In this document: piece after piece, positions 39,855 to 49,079 of the stretch
Layout: each line of letters begins with the position of its first letter
How positions within the stretch are numbered: position 1 is the first letter of the stretch
NCBI GenBank assembly: GCA_963797015.1
Contig: CAWCNV010000006.1
Coordinates: forward strand, 124,001-188,000
Length of the DNA: 64,000 nt
Direction of reading: 5' to 3'
From: JBBPZA01 sp963797015
GTDB lineage: Bacteria; Actinomycetota; Thermoleophilia; Solirubrobacterales; Solirubrobacteraceae
Program-made: the position numbers and the translations under genes
The notes under the pieces: generated by a model
What the model saw: the letters and a program-made list of their open reading frames with translations, nothing else
What the model was told of the DNA's origin: nothing
The model's database searches: none

Positions 39855-41297
39855 GTGTGGTGGGACCAGGGCGTCATCTACCAGATCTACCCGCGCTCCT
39901 TCCAGGACTCCGACGGCGACGGGATCGGCGACCTGGCCGGCATCGAGCGCCGTCTGGAGCACGTCGCCGAGCTCGGCGCCCGCGCGCTGTGGATCTCGCC
40001 CGTGTACCCGTCGCCGATGGCCGACTTCGGCTACGACGTCTCGGACTTCACCTCGATCGATCCGGTCTTCGGCACGCTGGCGGAGCTCGACGCACTCATC
40101 GCCGACGCCCACGCCCGCGGCCTGCGCGTGCTGATGGACCTCGTGCCCTGCCACACCTCGATCGAGCACCCCTGGTTCCGCGAGCACCCCGACTGGTACA
40201 TCCGCCGCGACGGTCCGCGACGGCCGAACAACTGGCTCGCGTCGTTCGGCGGCCCGGCGTGGTCGCGCGATCCGCTGCACGGCGGCTGGTACCTGCACTC
40301 GTTCTATCCCGAGCAGCCCGACCTGGACTGGCGCAACCCCGAGGTCGTGGCCGCCATGCAGGACGTCGTGCGCTTCTGGATCGCGCGCGGAGTGGACGGC
40401 TTCCGCCTCGACGCGCTCGATCGCCTGCTCAAGGACGCAGAGCTGCGCGACGACCCGGTCGCCACCGGCCCCCCGCCGCTGCCGCTGTACGGCGACCACG
40501 GAAGCCTCGAGCACGTGCACTCGCGCGACGCGCGCGACATCGGCACGGCGATCGCGGCGCTGCGCGAGGCCGCCGGCGACCGCCTGCTGGTCGGCGAGGT
40601 CTACGTGCCGACCGCGGACCTCGGCCGCTACCTGGACCACCTCGACTTCGCGTTCTGCTTCGAGCTCTTCCACGCGCCGTGGGAGGCGCGGGCGCTGCGC
40701 GCGGCGATTGAGGTCGCCCTTGCTCCGCACGAAACTCGCGGCCGGCTGGCGTGGATGCTCTCCAACCACGATTTCAGCCGCTTGCCCAACCGCGTCGGCC
40801 ACCCCAACGTGCGCGCGGCGGCGATGTTGCTGCTGACGCTGCCCGGGCTCGCCTTCGTCTACCAGGGCGATGAGATCGGGATGGCCGACGGACCCGGCCA
40901 TGACCCGCCCTACGACCGCGCGGGGCGCGACCGCCACCGCCATCCCATGCAGTGGGACGGGACCGCCACCGGCGGCTTCACGACCGGCGAGCCGTGGCTC
41001 CCGGTCGTCGATCCCGCCGAGCGCAACGTCGCCGGCCAGCGCGGCGACCCGGCGTCGCTGCTCGCACTCGTGCGCGGGCTGATCGCGCTTCGCCCCGAGC
41101 TCGGGCCCGGCCTCCGCTTCCTCGACGGCACCGCGGCCGACGTGCTCGCCTACGAGCGCGGCGACCACGTGGTCGCGCTCAACTTCGCCGCCGAGGCTCG
41201 CGACGCTCCCGGCGGCGAGCTGCTGCTGGGGACAGATCCCCGGGACCGCGGCGGGCGCCTGGCGCCTCACGCCGGTCGAGTGACGCGAAAGCCCTAG
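39855..41297 (+). CDS. GH13 family alpha-glucosidase
   Basis: A 480-residue (beta/alpha)8 glycosidase of the alpha-amylase family, starting WWDQGVIYQIYPRSFQDSDGDGIGDL, typical of oligo-1,6-glucosidase and alpha-glucosidase. Catalytic residues: nucleophile Asp in VDGFRLDALD (about 185), acid/base Glu in LVGEVYV (about 246) and the transition-state Asp in SNHDFSR (about 306). No signal peptide, so it is cytosolic and would hydrolyse imported alpha-glucosides such as maltose, trehalose or isomaltose. The ABC importer 90 bp downstream is its likely supplier. Confidence 0.88.
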   Translation: MWWDQGVIYQIYPRSFQDSDGDGIGDLAGIERRLEHVAELGARALWISPVYPSPMADFGYDVSDFTSIDPVFGTLAELDALIADAHARGLRVLMDLVPCHTSIEHPWFREHPDWYIRRDGPRRPNNWLASFGGPAWSRDPLHGGWYLHSFYPEQPDLDWRNPEVVAAMQDVVRFWIARGVDGFRLDALDRLLKDAELRDDPVATGPPPLPLYGDHGSLEHVHSRDARDIGTAIAALREAAGDRLLVGEVYVPTADLGRYLDHLDFAFCFELFHAPWEARALRAAIEVALAPHETRGRLAWMLSNHDFSRLPNRVGHPNVRAAAMLLLTLPGLAFVYQGDEIGMADGPGHDPPYDRAGRDRHRHPMQWDGTATGGFTTGEPWLPVVDPAERNVAGQRGDPASLLALVRGLIALRPELGPGLRFLDGTAADVLAYERGDHVVALNFAAEARDAPGGELLLGTDPRDRGGRLAPHAGRVTRKP

Positions 41298-41340
41298 CCG
41301 GACGCACGTTTCACCACAGGCCGTTTCTCACCCCTTGCGC

Positions 41341-41355
41341 TTGGGTATCGCCCAA
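41341..41355 (+). promoter_or_regulatory. Operator-like inverted repeat before the sugar ABC operon
   Basis: TTGGG-tatcg-CCCAA lies 32 nt before the GTG start of the binding-protein gene. Its size and symmetry fit a repressor site such as a LacI-family operator, but no LacI gene is in the window. Confidence 0.4.
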
Positions 41356-41386
41356 AATGCCATGACCGTGAGGGGGTCGTAGGAGG

Positions 41387-42619
41387 GTGAAAAGGGTTGC
41401 TGCAGCCCTCGTTGTCGCGCTGGCGGCGATTGTGCTCGCCAGCTGCGGCGGCAGCTCCGGCGGGACGCCCACCCTCAACCTGTGGGTCTTCAACGAGCCG
41501 TCGGGCGCATTCAAGGACGCGGTCAACCGCTGCAGCGCCTCCTCGGGCGGTCGCTACAAGATCACTTACAACACGCTCTCGAACGACGCCGACCAGCAGC
41601 GCCAGTCGCTCGTGCGCCGCCTCGCCGCCAAGGACTCGAGCATCGACATCGCCGGGATGGACGTGGTGTGGACCGCCGAGTTCGCCGAGGCGGGCTGGAT
41701 CAAGCCGTTCCCGGCCGCCGAGGCCGCCGCGGTCCGCAGGGGCACGCTCGCCGGCCCGCTTGCCACAGCGACCTATAAGGGCCGCCTCTACGCCGCTCCG
41801 GCGAACACCAACACGCAGCTGCTGTGGTACCGCAAGGACCTGGTGAAGAACCCGGCCACGACCTGGAACGCCCTGATCACCCAGGCCTCGGCGCTGCCCA
41901 CCGCCGGCCGCATCGAGATCCAGGGCGCGCAGTACGAGGGCGCCACGGTGTGGTTCAACTCGCTCGTGCAGTCCGCCGGCGGCACGATCGTCGAGGGCAC
42001 GAAGGTCACGCTCGGCCCGCAGGGTCTGGTCGCGGCGCAGATCATGAAGCGGCTCGCGACCTCCAAGGCCGGGGACCCGGGCATCTCGGCCCAGAAGGAG
42101 GACCAGAACCGGCTCGCGTTCGAATCGGGCAGCGCGGCGTTCGAGGTCAACTACCCGTTCGTCTACCCGAGCGCGAAGGACAGCGCGCCCAAGATCTTCA
42201 AGAACATGGCCTGGGCGCCCTACCCGGCTGTGTATGCCAACCGCCCGGCCAAGGCGCCGATCGGCGGCATCAACTGGGGTGTCGGCGGCTACACCAAGCA
42301 TCCGACCGAGGCCTTCCAGGCGGCGGCGTGCCTGCGCAACGCCCAGAACCAGGAGGAGGCCGCGGTCAAGGGCGGGCTGCCTCCGACGCTGGCCTCGCTG
42401 TACAGCAAGCCGTCAGTGCTGAAGGCCTACCCGTTCGCGGCGCTGATCCGCAAGCAGGTGGCGACCGCCGCGGTCCGTCCGGTCACGCCGGCCTACGCGG
42501 ACGTGTCGCTGGCGATCTACAAGAGCGTCTCGCCGCCCACGGCCATCCAGCTGAACGGCTTCGTGGACAACCTGCGCTCCAAGCTGTCCGACGCCCTGCA
42601 ATCGAAGGGGCTCTTCTGA
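41387..42619 (+). CDS. Sugar ABC transporter substrate-binding lipoprotein
   Basis: A 410-residue cluster-B type binding protein. It has a lipoprotein signal with lipobox LASC (Cys about 20) and then TPTLNLWVFNEPSG, the first strand of family 1 solute-binding proteins. GNGxDI-like features are replaced by DSSIDIAGMDVVWTAEFAEAGW. It captures an oligosaccharide, probably an alpha-glucoside, outside the membrane. GTG 41387 has GAGGGGG about 10 nt upstream; an AGGAGG abuts the start directly. The stop and the next start share TGATG. Confidence 0.9.
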   Translation: MKRVAAALVVALAAIVLASCGGSSGGTPTLNLWVFNEPSGAFKDAVNRCSASSGGRYKITYNTLSNDADQQRQSLVRRLAAKDSSIDIAGMDVVWTAEFAEAGWIKPFPAAEAAAVRRGTLAGPLATATYKGRLYAAPANTNTQLLWYRKDLVKNPATTWNALITQASALPTAGRIEIQGAQYEGATVWFNSLVQSAGGTIVEGTKVTLGPQGLVAAQIMKRLATSKAGDPGISAQKEDQNRLAFESGSAAFEVNYPFVYPSAKDSAPKIFKNMAWAPYPAVYANRPAKAPIGGINWGVGGYTKHPTEAFQAAACLRNAQNQEEAAVKGGLPPTLASLYSKPSVLKAYPFAALIRKQVATAAVRPVTPAYADVSLAIYKSVSPPTAIQLNGFVDNLRSKLSDALQSKGLF

Positions 42620-43572
42620 TGAGTCAGCAGGTCGCCGTCGACGCCGAGGCCGCCAGGGCCGAGCAGAAGCCCAAGAAGAAGCCGCTCACCGAGCGCGCCC
42701 GCGCCGAGCGCAAGCTCGGGTGGCTGCTCTGCGCCCCGGCGGCGATCGTGATGCTCGCCGTCACCGCCTATCCGATCGGCTACGCGGTCTACCTTTCCGT
42801 GCAGCGCGCAGACCTGCGTTTCCCGGGCCGCAACGCCTGGGTCGGGCTCGACAACTACATCACGGTGCTGGGCTCGAGCCTGTGGTGGAAGGACGTCGGG
42901 CACACGCTTCTGATCACCGTCGTCTCGGTGTCCATCGAGCTCGTCCTGGGGATGCTGCTGGCGCTGGTCATGCACCGCGCGATCTTCGGCCGCGGCTTCG
43001 TCCGCACCTCCGCGCTGATCCCCTACGGGATCGTGACGGTGGTCGCCGCCTTCGCCTGGCGCTTTGCCTGGTCCAGCAGCCAGGGCGGCTTCGTCCCCAA
43101 GCTCTTCGGCTGGAACTTCGATCCGACCGACCTCACGCACGGCTTCTGGAACTACGTGATCGTGATCGCCACCGAAGTCTGGAAGACGACGCCCTTCATG
43201 GCGCTGCTGCTGCTCGCCGGGCTGACGCTGGTGCCCGAGGAGATCCAGGAGGCGGCCAAGGTCGACGGCGCGAGCGCCTGGCAGCGCTTCTGGCGCATCA
43301 CCGTCCCGCTGATGAAGCCGGCGATCCTCGTCGCGCTGCTGTTCCGCACGCTCGACGCGTTCCGGATCTTCGACTCGGTGTTCATCATCTCCAACGGCAA
43401 CAACCCCAACATCGAGACGGTGTCGGTGCTCGACTTCAACGAGCTGCTGACGCGCCTGAACCTGGGGCTGGGATCGGCGATATCGGTGCTGATCTTCCTG
43501 TGCGTGGTGCTGATCGCCTTCCTGTTCGTGAAGGGCTTAGGCATTTCGCTCGAGCAGCAGCGGGGAGGGTGA
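42619..43572 (+). CDS. Sugar ABC transporter permease (MalF/UgpA type)
   Basis: A 317-residue inner-membrane permease with six predicted helices. The first starts at about 35 after a charged Lys/Arg-rich cytoplasmic tail. The coupling-helix EAA motif is EIQEAAKVDGASAWQRFWRI (about 215-235). ATG 42619 overlaps the stop of the binding-protein gene by one base. It pairs with the MalG-type permease that follows at once. Confidence 0.92.
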   Translation: MSQQVAVDAEAARAEQKPKKKPLTERARAERKLGWLLCAPAAIVMLAVTAYPIGYAVYLSVQRADLRFPGRNAWVGLDNYITVLGSSLWWKDVGHTLLITVVSVSIELVLGMLLALVMHRAIFGRGFVRTSALIPYGIVTVVAAFAWRFAWSSSQGGFVPKLFGWNFDPTDLTHGFWNYVIVIATEVWKTTPFMALLLLAGLTLVPEEIQEAAKVDGASAWQRFWRITVPLMKPAILVALLFRTLDAFRIFDSVFIISNGNNPNIETVSVLDFNELLTRLNLGLGSAISVLIFLCVVLIAFLFVKGLGISLEQQRGG

Positions 43573-43573
43573 G

Positions 43574-44392
43574 ATGAACGCGCGCCTGAAGTGGTCGCTG
43601 GCGCTGATCGTGGTCTTCGTGCTGGCGATCTTCCCCGTGTTCTGGATCCTGATGCTGTCGCTCAAGTCGCCCTCGACGGTGAGCGACGGACGGCTGATCC
43701 CGTCGAAGTGGTCGTTCGAGAACTACAACCAGATCTTCCAGCAGCAGATCTTCACGCGGGCGCTGATCAACTCGATCGGCATCGGGCTGATCTCGACGCT
43801 GATCGCCGTGGTGCTCGCCGCGATGGCCGCCTACGCGATCGCGCGCCTCGACTTCCCGGGCAAGACGCTGATCCTCACCGCCGCGCTTGCGATCGCCATG
43901 TTCCCGCCCATCTCGATCGTCGGGCCGCTCTACAACATGTGGCGGAACCTGGGCCTCTATGACACGTGGCCCGGCCTGATCATCCCGTACATGACCTTCA
44001 CGCTCCCGCTGGCGATATACGTGCTCTCGGCCTTCTTCAGGGAGATACCGTGGGAGCTCGAGCAGGCGGCTCAGGTGGACGGGGCCACGCCCTACCAGGC
44101 CTTCACCAAGGTGATCGCCCCGCTCGCGGCGCCCGGCATCTTCACCACGGCGATCCTGGTCTTCATCTTCGCCTGGAACGACTTCGTGTTCGCGGTCTCG
44201 CTGACCTCGACCAAGAACGCACAGACCGTGCCGGCGGCGATCTCGCAGTTCCCGGGCGCGTCTCAGTTCCAGCAGCCGACGGGCTCGATCGCCGCCGCTG
44301 CCATCGTCGTCACCGTTCCCATCATCATCATGGTCCTGTTCTTCCAGCGCCGCATCGTCGCGGGCCTGACCGCCGGCGCCGTCAAGGGATGA
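43574..44392 (+). CDS. Sugar ABC transporter permease (MalG/UgpE type)
   Basis: A 272-residue permease with six transmembrane helices and the EAA motif ELEQAAQVDGATPYQAF (about 160-178). A GGGAGGG ribosome binding site lies 4 nt before ATG 43574, inside the end of the preceding gene. Together with the upstream permease it forms the heterodimeric channel of a CUT1 carbohydrate importer. Confidence 0.92.
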   Translation: MNARLKWSLALIVVFVLAIFPVFWILMLSLKSPSTVSDGRLIPSKWSFENYNQIFQQQIFTRALINSIGIGLISTLIAVVLAAMAAYAIARLDFPGKTLILTAALAIAMFPPISIVGPLYNMWRNLGLYDTWPGLIIPYMTFTLPLAIYVLSAFFREIPWELEQAAQVDGATPYQAFTKVIAPLAAPGIFTTAILVFIFAWNDFVFAVSLTSTKNAQTVPAAISQFPGASQFQQPTGSIAAAAIVVTVPIIIMVLFFQRRIVAGLTAGAVKG

Positions 44393-44425
44393 GATGCCCG
44401 ACGGCCGACCCACACGACCCCGGAT

Positions 44426-44543
44426 GACGCCGATGACCTTCGCTGGATCGGCGTCCTCGGATTTGCCCTTGCTTCCAGCAAGGGCTGCATCCTGCGTCCT
44501 TGCCCAGCTCGGCCCTCGGCGTTTCCGCGGCCGCGTGGGCCGA
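44426..44543 (+). promoter_or_regulatory. Three stem-loops between permease and ATPase genes
   Basis: GACGCCGAT/ATCGGCGTC (44426-44434, 44447-44455), GCCCTTGC-ttcca-GCAAGGGC (44465-44485) and TCGGCCC/GGGCCGA (44509-44515, 44537-44543) are all perfect. They occupy the 178-bp gap before the ATPase gene. They may act as attenuator, partial terminator or RNA-processing site, separating ATPase expression from the rest. Confidence 0.55.
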
Positions 44544-44570
44544 CCGCCGAACATCTAGGAGTCCCCTTCC

Positions 44571-45741
<1,171 letters not shown>

Positions 45742-45755
<14 letters not shown>

Positions 45756-46578
45756 GCTTCTCGATCACCTCGTCGCTCCACTCGTGCGTGCGCAGTAGCC
45801 GGTAGCGCTCCTCGGCGATGCGCATGTAGGCGTCGGCCTCCGTCCCCGGGCCGATCATGTCTGCCTCGCGCAGCATCTCGACCACGGGCTCGTACTCCTC
45901 CTCGAACCACAGCCGCGCCACCTCGGCGCGATCGAGGAACTCGCCGCGCCTCTGAATGAGCCGGAAGCCCCAGGCCTCCACTCCCTCGGCGAGCTTGCCG
46001 TAGTCCCACGGGTCCGAGACCACGACGCGCGCGGCGGCCACGGGCGGCAGCGGCACGCGCTCGCGGAACAGGCGCTCGTGGCCCTTGAGCGGGAGGTCGC
46101 GCAGGCGCAGCTCCCGGTCGCTCCCGATGCGGGTGAGGACCTCGGTGACGTAAGCGTCGATGTCATGCCTGCCCAGCGCGCGAGCGACCGAGACGCGGTG
46201 GTGGCCGTCGCGCACGAAGTGCATGCCGGCGACGCGGTAGACGGAGATCGGCGGCAGCGCCTCGCCGCGGCGCATCATCTGCGCGATCCTCTCCCAGCGC
46301 CCGCGGACACGGCCGGAGGTGGGCCGGAAGTCGCGGTCGAAGTCCTTGGTGCGGTCGACCGTGCCGACGATCGAGTCCAGCGGGATCACCTGCAGGCCCA
46401 GCCACCGTTCGCCCGTCCTGCCGAGGGCCGCAATAACCTCCTCGAAGGGCAGGATGACGTCGAGGTCGCCGTGCTCGCCGCGCAGGCGGCTGGCTATGCG
46501 GGCGAGCGTCCGCTCGCGCCGGGCGCGCAGGAAGTCGCTCGAGGCGTCGGCGGCCGGAAAGCCCGTGTCGCGCGCCAT
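45742..46578 (-). CDS. ParB/sulfiredoxin-like nuclease-fold protein
   Basis: A 278-residue protein with the ParB N-terminal fold: PLDSIVGTVDRTKDFDRDF, then YRVAGMHFVRDGHHRVSVARALG (about 115-140), where DGHHR matches the ParB/Srx nucleotide-binding motif. No helix-turn-helix or ParB C-terminal dimer domain is evident, so it is not a standard chromosome ParB. Stand-alone proteins of this type are common in actinobacteria with unknown roles. It is far from the ParA-like gene at 24 kb. Confidence 0.7.
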
Positions 46579-46724
46579 CCACCCGGTATAGCGCGCGCCG
46601 CAAGGAGGATCGTCGCCCGCGGCTCGCGGCCCGCGGCCCGCGCGTCGCGCGGCGGCCGCTTCGCCGCCCGTTTCGCCACCCCGCGGTCCGGTTAGGTCTA
46701 GTGGGGAGCGACCAAGGAGAGATC

Positions 46725-47306
46725 ATGGGCAAGCTCGATGGCAAGAAGATCGCGTTCCTGCAGACCGACGGTGTCGAGCAGGTGGAGCTGGAGAAGCCGC
46801 TGGAGGCGATCCGCGGCGAGGGCGCCGAGGTGACGCTGGTATCGCTCCAGGAGGGCGAGTTCCAGGCGTTCAACCACCTCGACAAGGGCGATAGGTTCTC
46901 GGCCGACGCGGCGGCCTCCGACGCCGACGCGGGCGAGTTCGACGGCCTGGTGCTGCCCGGCGGGGTCGCGAACCCCGACTTCCTGCGCACCGACGAGGGC
47001 GCCGTCCGCTTCGTGCGCGGCTTCTTCGAGCAGTCCAAGCCGGTGGCCGCCATCTGCCATGGGCCGTGGACGCTCGTCGAGGCCGGCGTGGTCAAGGGCC
47101 GCACGGTCACGTCGTGGCCGAGCCTGAAGACCGATCTGCGCAACGCGGGCGCCGAGTGGGTCGACGAGGCGGTGCACGTCGACCAGGGCCTGGTGACCAG
47201 CCGCAAGCCCGACGACATCCCGGCCTTCAACGCGAAGGCGATCGAGGAGTTCGCCGAGGGCAGGCACGAGGAGCAGTCGCGCAGCGTGGGCGCAGCGGCG
47301 TCTTGA
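46725..47306 (+). CDS. DJ-1/PfpI family protein (YfkM-like)
   Basis: A 193-residue class I glutamine-amidotransferase-like protein with KKIAFLQTDGVEQVEL, LVLPGGVANPDFL and the nucleophile-elbow Cys in AAICHGPWTL (about 108). Homologues act as general stress proteins, deglycases or chaperones. ATG 46725 has AAGGAGA 5 nt upstream; the GTG 24 nt earlier lacks a site. The stop overlaps the TTG start of the HAD gene. Confidence 0.88.
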   Translation: MGKLDGKKIAFLQTDGVEQVELEKPLEAIRGEGAEVTLVSLQEGEFQAFNHLDKGDRFSADAAASDADAGEFDGLVLPGGVANPDFLRTDEGAVRFVRGFFEQSKPVAAICHGPWTLVEAGVVKGRTVTSWPSLKTDLRNAGAEWVDEAVHVDQGLVTSRKPDDIPAFNAKAIEEFAEGRHEEQSRSVGAAAS

Positions 47307-47974
47307 CGGTCGCCGTCCTCGACGTCGACGGCACGCTCGTCGACACGAACTACCACCACGCGATCGCGTGGTTCAGGGCCTTCCGCCAGAGCGGGATCGT
47401 GCTCCCGTTGTGGCGCATCCACCGGCACATCGGAATGGGCGGCGACCAGCTGGTCGTCGCCCTCGTAGGGGAGGGCTTCGACCGCGCGCAGGGCGACGAG
47501 GTGCGGGCGGCGGAGAAGGTGCTCTACAAGGCGATGATCGACGAGGTCGAGCAGCTCGAGGGAGCGCGGGGCCTGATCGAGGACCTCAAGTCCCTCGGCC
47601 ACGCGGTCGTGCTCGCGAGCTCGGCCAAGCAGGACGAGGTCCACCACTACCTCGAGCTGCTCGACGCGCGCGAGCTCGTCGACGCCTGGACCACCTCCGC
47701 CGACGTGGAGCAGACGAAGCCCGAGCCCGACCTGATCCAGGCGGCGCTGGCCAAGGCGGGCGGCAGTGACGGCGTCATGGTGGGCGACTCGACGTGGGAC
47801 TGCGAGGCGGCGAAGCGGGCGGGGTTGGAGACCGTCGGCGTGCTCACCGGGGGCTTCTCCGAGCAGGAGCTGCTGGACGCCGGGGCCGCCTGCGTCTTTC
47901 GCTCGATCGCCGAGCTGCGCGAGAACCTGGGCGACACTCCGCTGGCTGCGAAGGCGGCCGCCAAGCGGTCGTGA
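47303..47974 (+). CDS. HAD superfamily phosphatase (phosphoglycolate phosphatase-like)
   Basis: A 223-residue HAD hydrolase. Motif I VLDVDGTLVDT carries the nucleophile Asp, motif II is LASSAK, motif III Lys lies in TKPEPD, and motif IV is MVGDSTWDCEAAKRAG. A helical cap lies between motifs I and II. Substrate unknown; a sugar phosphate or phosphoglycolate is likely. The only well-placed start is TTG 47303, overlapping the previous stop as TTGA. Confidence 0.85.
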   Translation: MTVAVLDVDGTLVDTNYHHAIAWFRAFRQSGIVLPLWRIHRHIGMGGDQLVVALVGEGFDRAQGDEVRAAEKVLYKAMIDEVEQLEGARGLIEDLKSLGHAVVLASSAKQDEVHHYLELLDARELVDAWTTSADVEQTKPEPDLIQAALAKAGGSDGVMVGDSTWDCEAAKRAGLETVGVLTGGFSEQELLDAGAACVFRSIAELRENLGDTPLAAKAAAKRS

Positions 47975-48034
47975 GCGCGCAAGCGCCCGTGCACCGGCGA
48001 GGATACGCGGCGCGCATGGGGTACAACTAGTCCC

Positions 48035-48952
48035 ATGCCCAGGTCGATCTGGAGCGGCGCGATCAGCTTCGGGCTGGTCAACGTGCCCGTCAAGCTCTAC
48101 AGCGCGGTCAGTCGCAAGTCCGTGCGCTTCCACCAGCTCCACGACGACACCCAGGTGCGCATCCAGCAGCGCCGCGTCGATCCCTCGACCGGCGAGGAGG
48201 TGTCCTACGACAACATCGTCAAGGGCTATGAGATCGGCCCCGAGCGCTACGTCGTCCTGACGCCGGACGAGCTCGAGGCGCTGGACCCGAAGAAGACGCG
48301 CTCGATCGACATCAACGAGTTCGTCGACCTCGAGCAGATCGACCCGATCTTCTTCGACCACCCCTACTACCTGGCGCCGGGCACCGGTGGGGCCAAGCCC
48401 TACAAGCTGCTGCTCGACGCCATGCGCGACGAGGGCAAGGTCGCGATCGGGAAGGTCGTCATCCGCCAGAAGGAGAACCTCGTCGCGCTGCGGCCGATGG
48501 ACGGCGACGTGCTCGGGATGACCACGATGATCTTCGCCGACGAGCTCGTCGACCCGAACGGCATAGAGGAGCTCGAGTCGCTCGAGGACGTCGAGGCCGG
48601 GGAGCGCGAGCTCGAAATGGCGCGCCAGCTCATCGAGTCGCTGTCGGGCGATTTCGAGCCCGAGAAGTACCACGACGAGTACCGCGAGCGCGTGCTCGAG
48701 CTGATCGAGCGCAAGGCGGCCGGCGAGGAGATCGCGGTCCAGCCCGTCGAGGAGCCCGCGCCGGTGCCCGACTTGATGGCGGCTTTGGAGGCTTCGATTC
48801 AGGCCGCGAAGAAGGAGGGTGGGGAGGCGGACGCCAAGCCCGCTCGGGCCCGAGCGAAAGGCAACGGCGGGCGGGCTAAGGGGAAGAGCTCCGACGGCAA
48901 GGCGTCCTCCGGCGGGAGCGGCGGCCGCAAGAAGGCGGCGGCCAAGAAGTAG
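48035..48952 (+). CDS. ku: Non-homologous end-joining protein Ku
   Basis: A 305-residue Ku protein that binds DNA ends and recruits LigD. The beta-barrel core begins SIWSGAISFGLVNVPVKLYSAV and contains KGYEIGPERYVVLT. The C-terminus (about 255-305) is a Lys/Ala/Gly-rich basic tail (KKAAAKK), as in actinobacterial Ku, where it aids DNA binding and threading. No ligD is in the window. ATG 48035 has no strong ribosome binding site; TACAAC lies 7 nt upstream. Confidence 0.95.
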   Translation: MPRSIWSGAISFGLVNVPVKLYSAVSRKSVRFHQLHDDTQVRIQQRRVDPSTGEEVSYDNIVKGYEIGPERYVVLTPDELEALDPKKTRSIDINEFVDLEQIDPIFFDHPYYLAPGTGGAKPYKLLLDAMRDEGKVAIGKVVIRQKENLVALRPMDGDVLGMTTMIFADELVDPNGIEELESLEDVEAGERELEMARQLIESLSGDFEPEKYHDEYRERVLELIERKAAGEEIAVQPVEEPAPVPDLMAALEASIQAAKKEGGEADAKPARARAKGNGGRAKGKSSDGKASSGGSGGRKKAAAKK

Positions 48953-48958
48953 GGCCTC

Positions 48959-49022
48959 CACCGTTCTGACTCGAGTTATGCACCGCATAGGTGCATAAGT
49001 CGGCTTAGAACGAAGAACGGTG
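48959..49022. terminator. Nested inverted repeats between ku and the glycosyltransferase gene
   Basis: The inner stem TTATGCACC-gcata-GGTGCATAA (48976-48998) is perfect, within an outer CACCGTTCT/AGAACGGTG pair (48959-48967, 49014-49022). The left outer arm can also pair with TTAGAACG (49005-49012). It starts 6 nt after the ku stop. It could be a terminator, or an operator for the next gene. Confidence 0.55.
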
Positions 49023-49079
49023 CGCTCCCGCCTCGCGGCCCTGCCCTCACCCCTTCGTCGCCCCTATACCGTGCCGCGC

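Noticed and set aside
46163..48988. A 941-residue open frame on the minus strand opposite the DJ-1, HAD and Ku genes
   Set aside because: The plus-strand genes are clear members of known families with motifs intact; the minus frame is a composition artefact.
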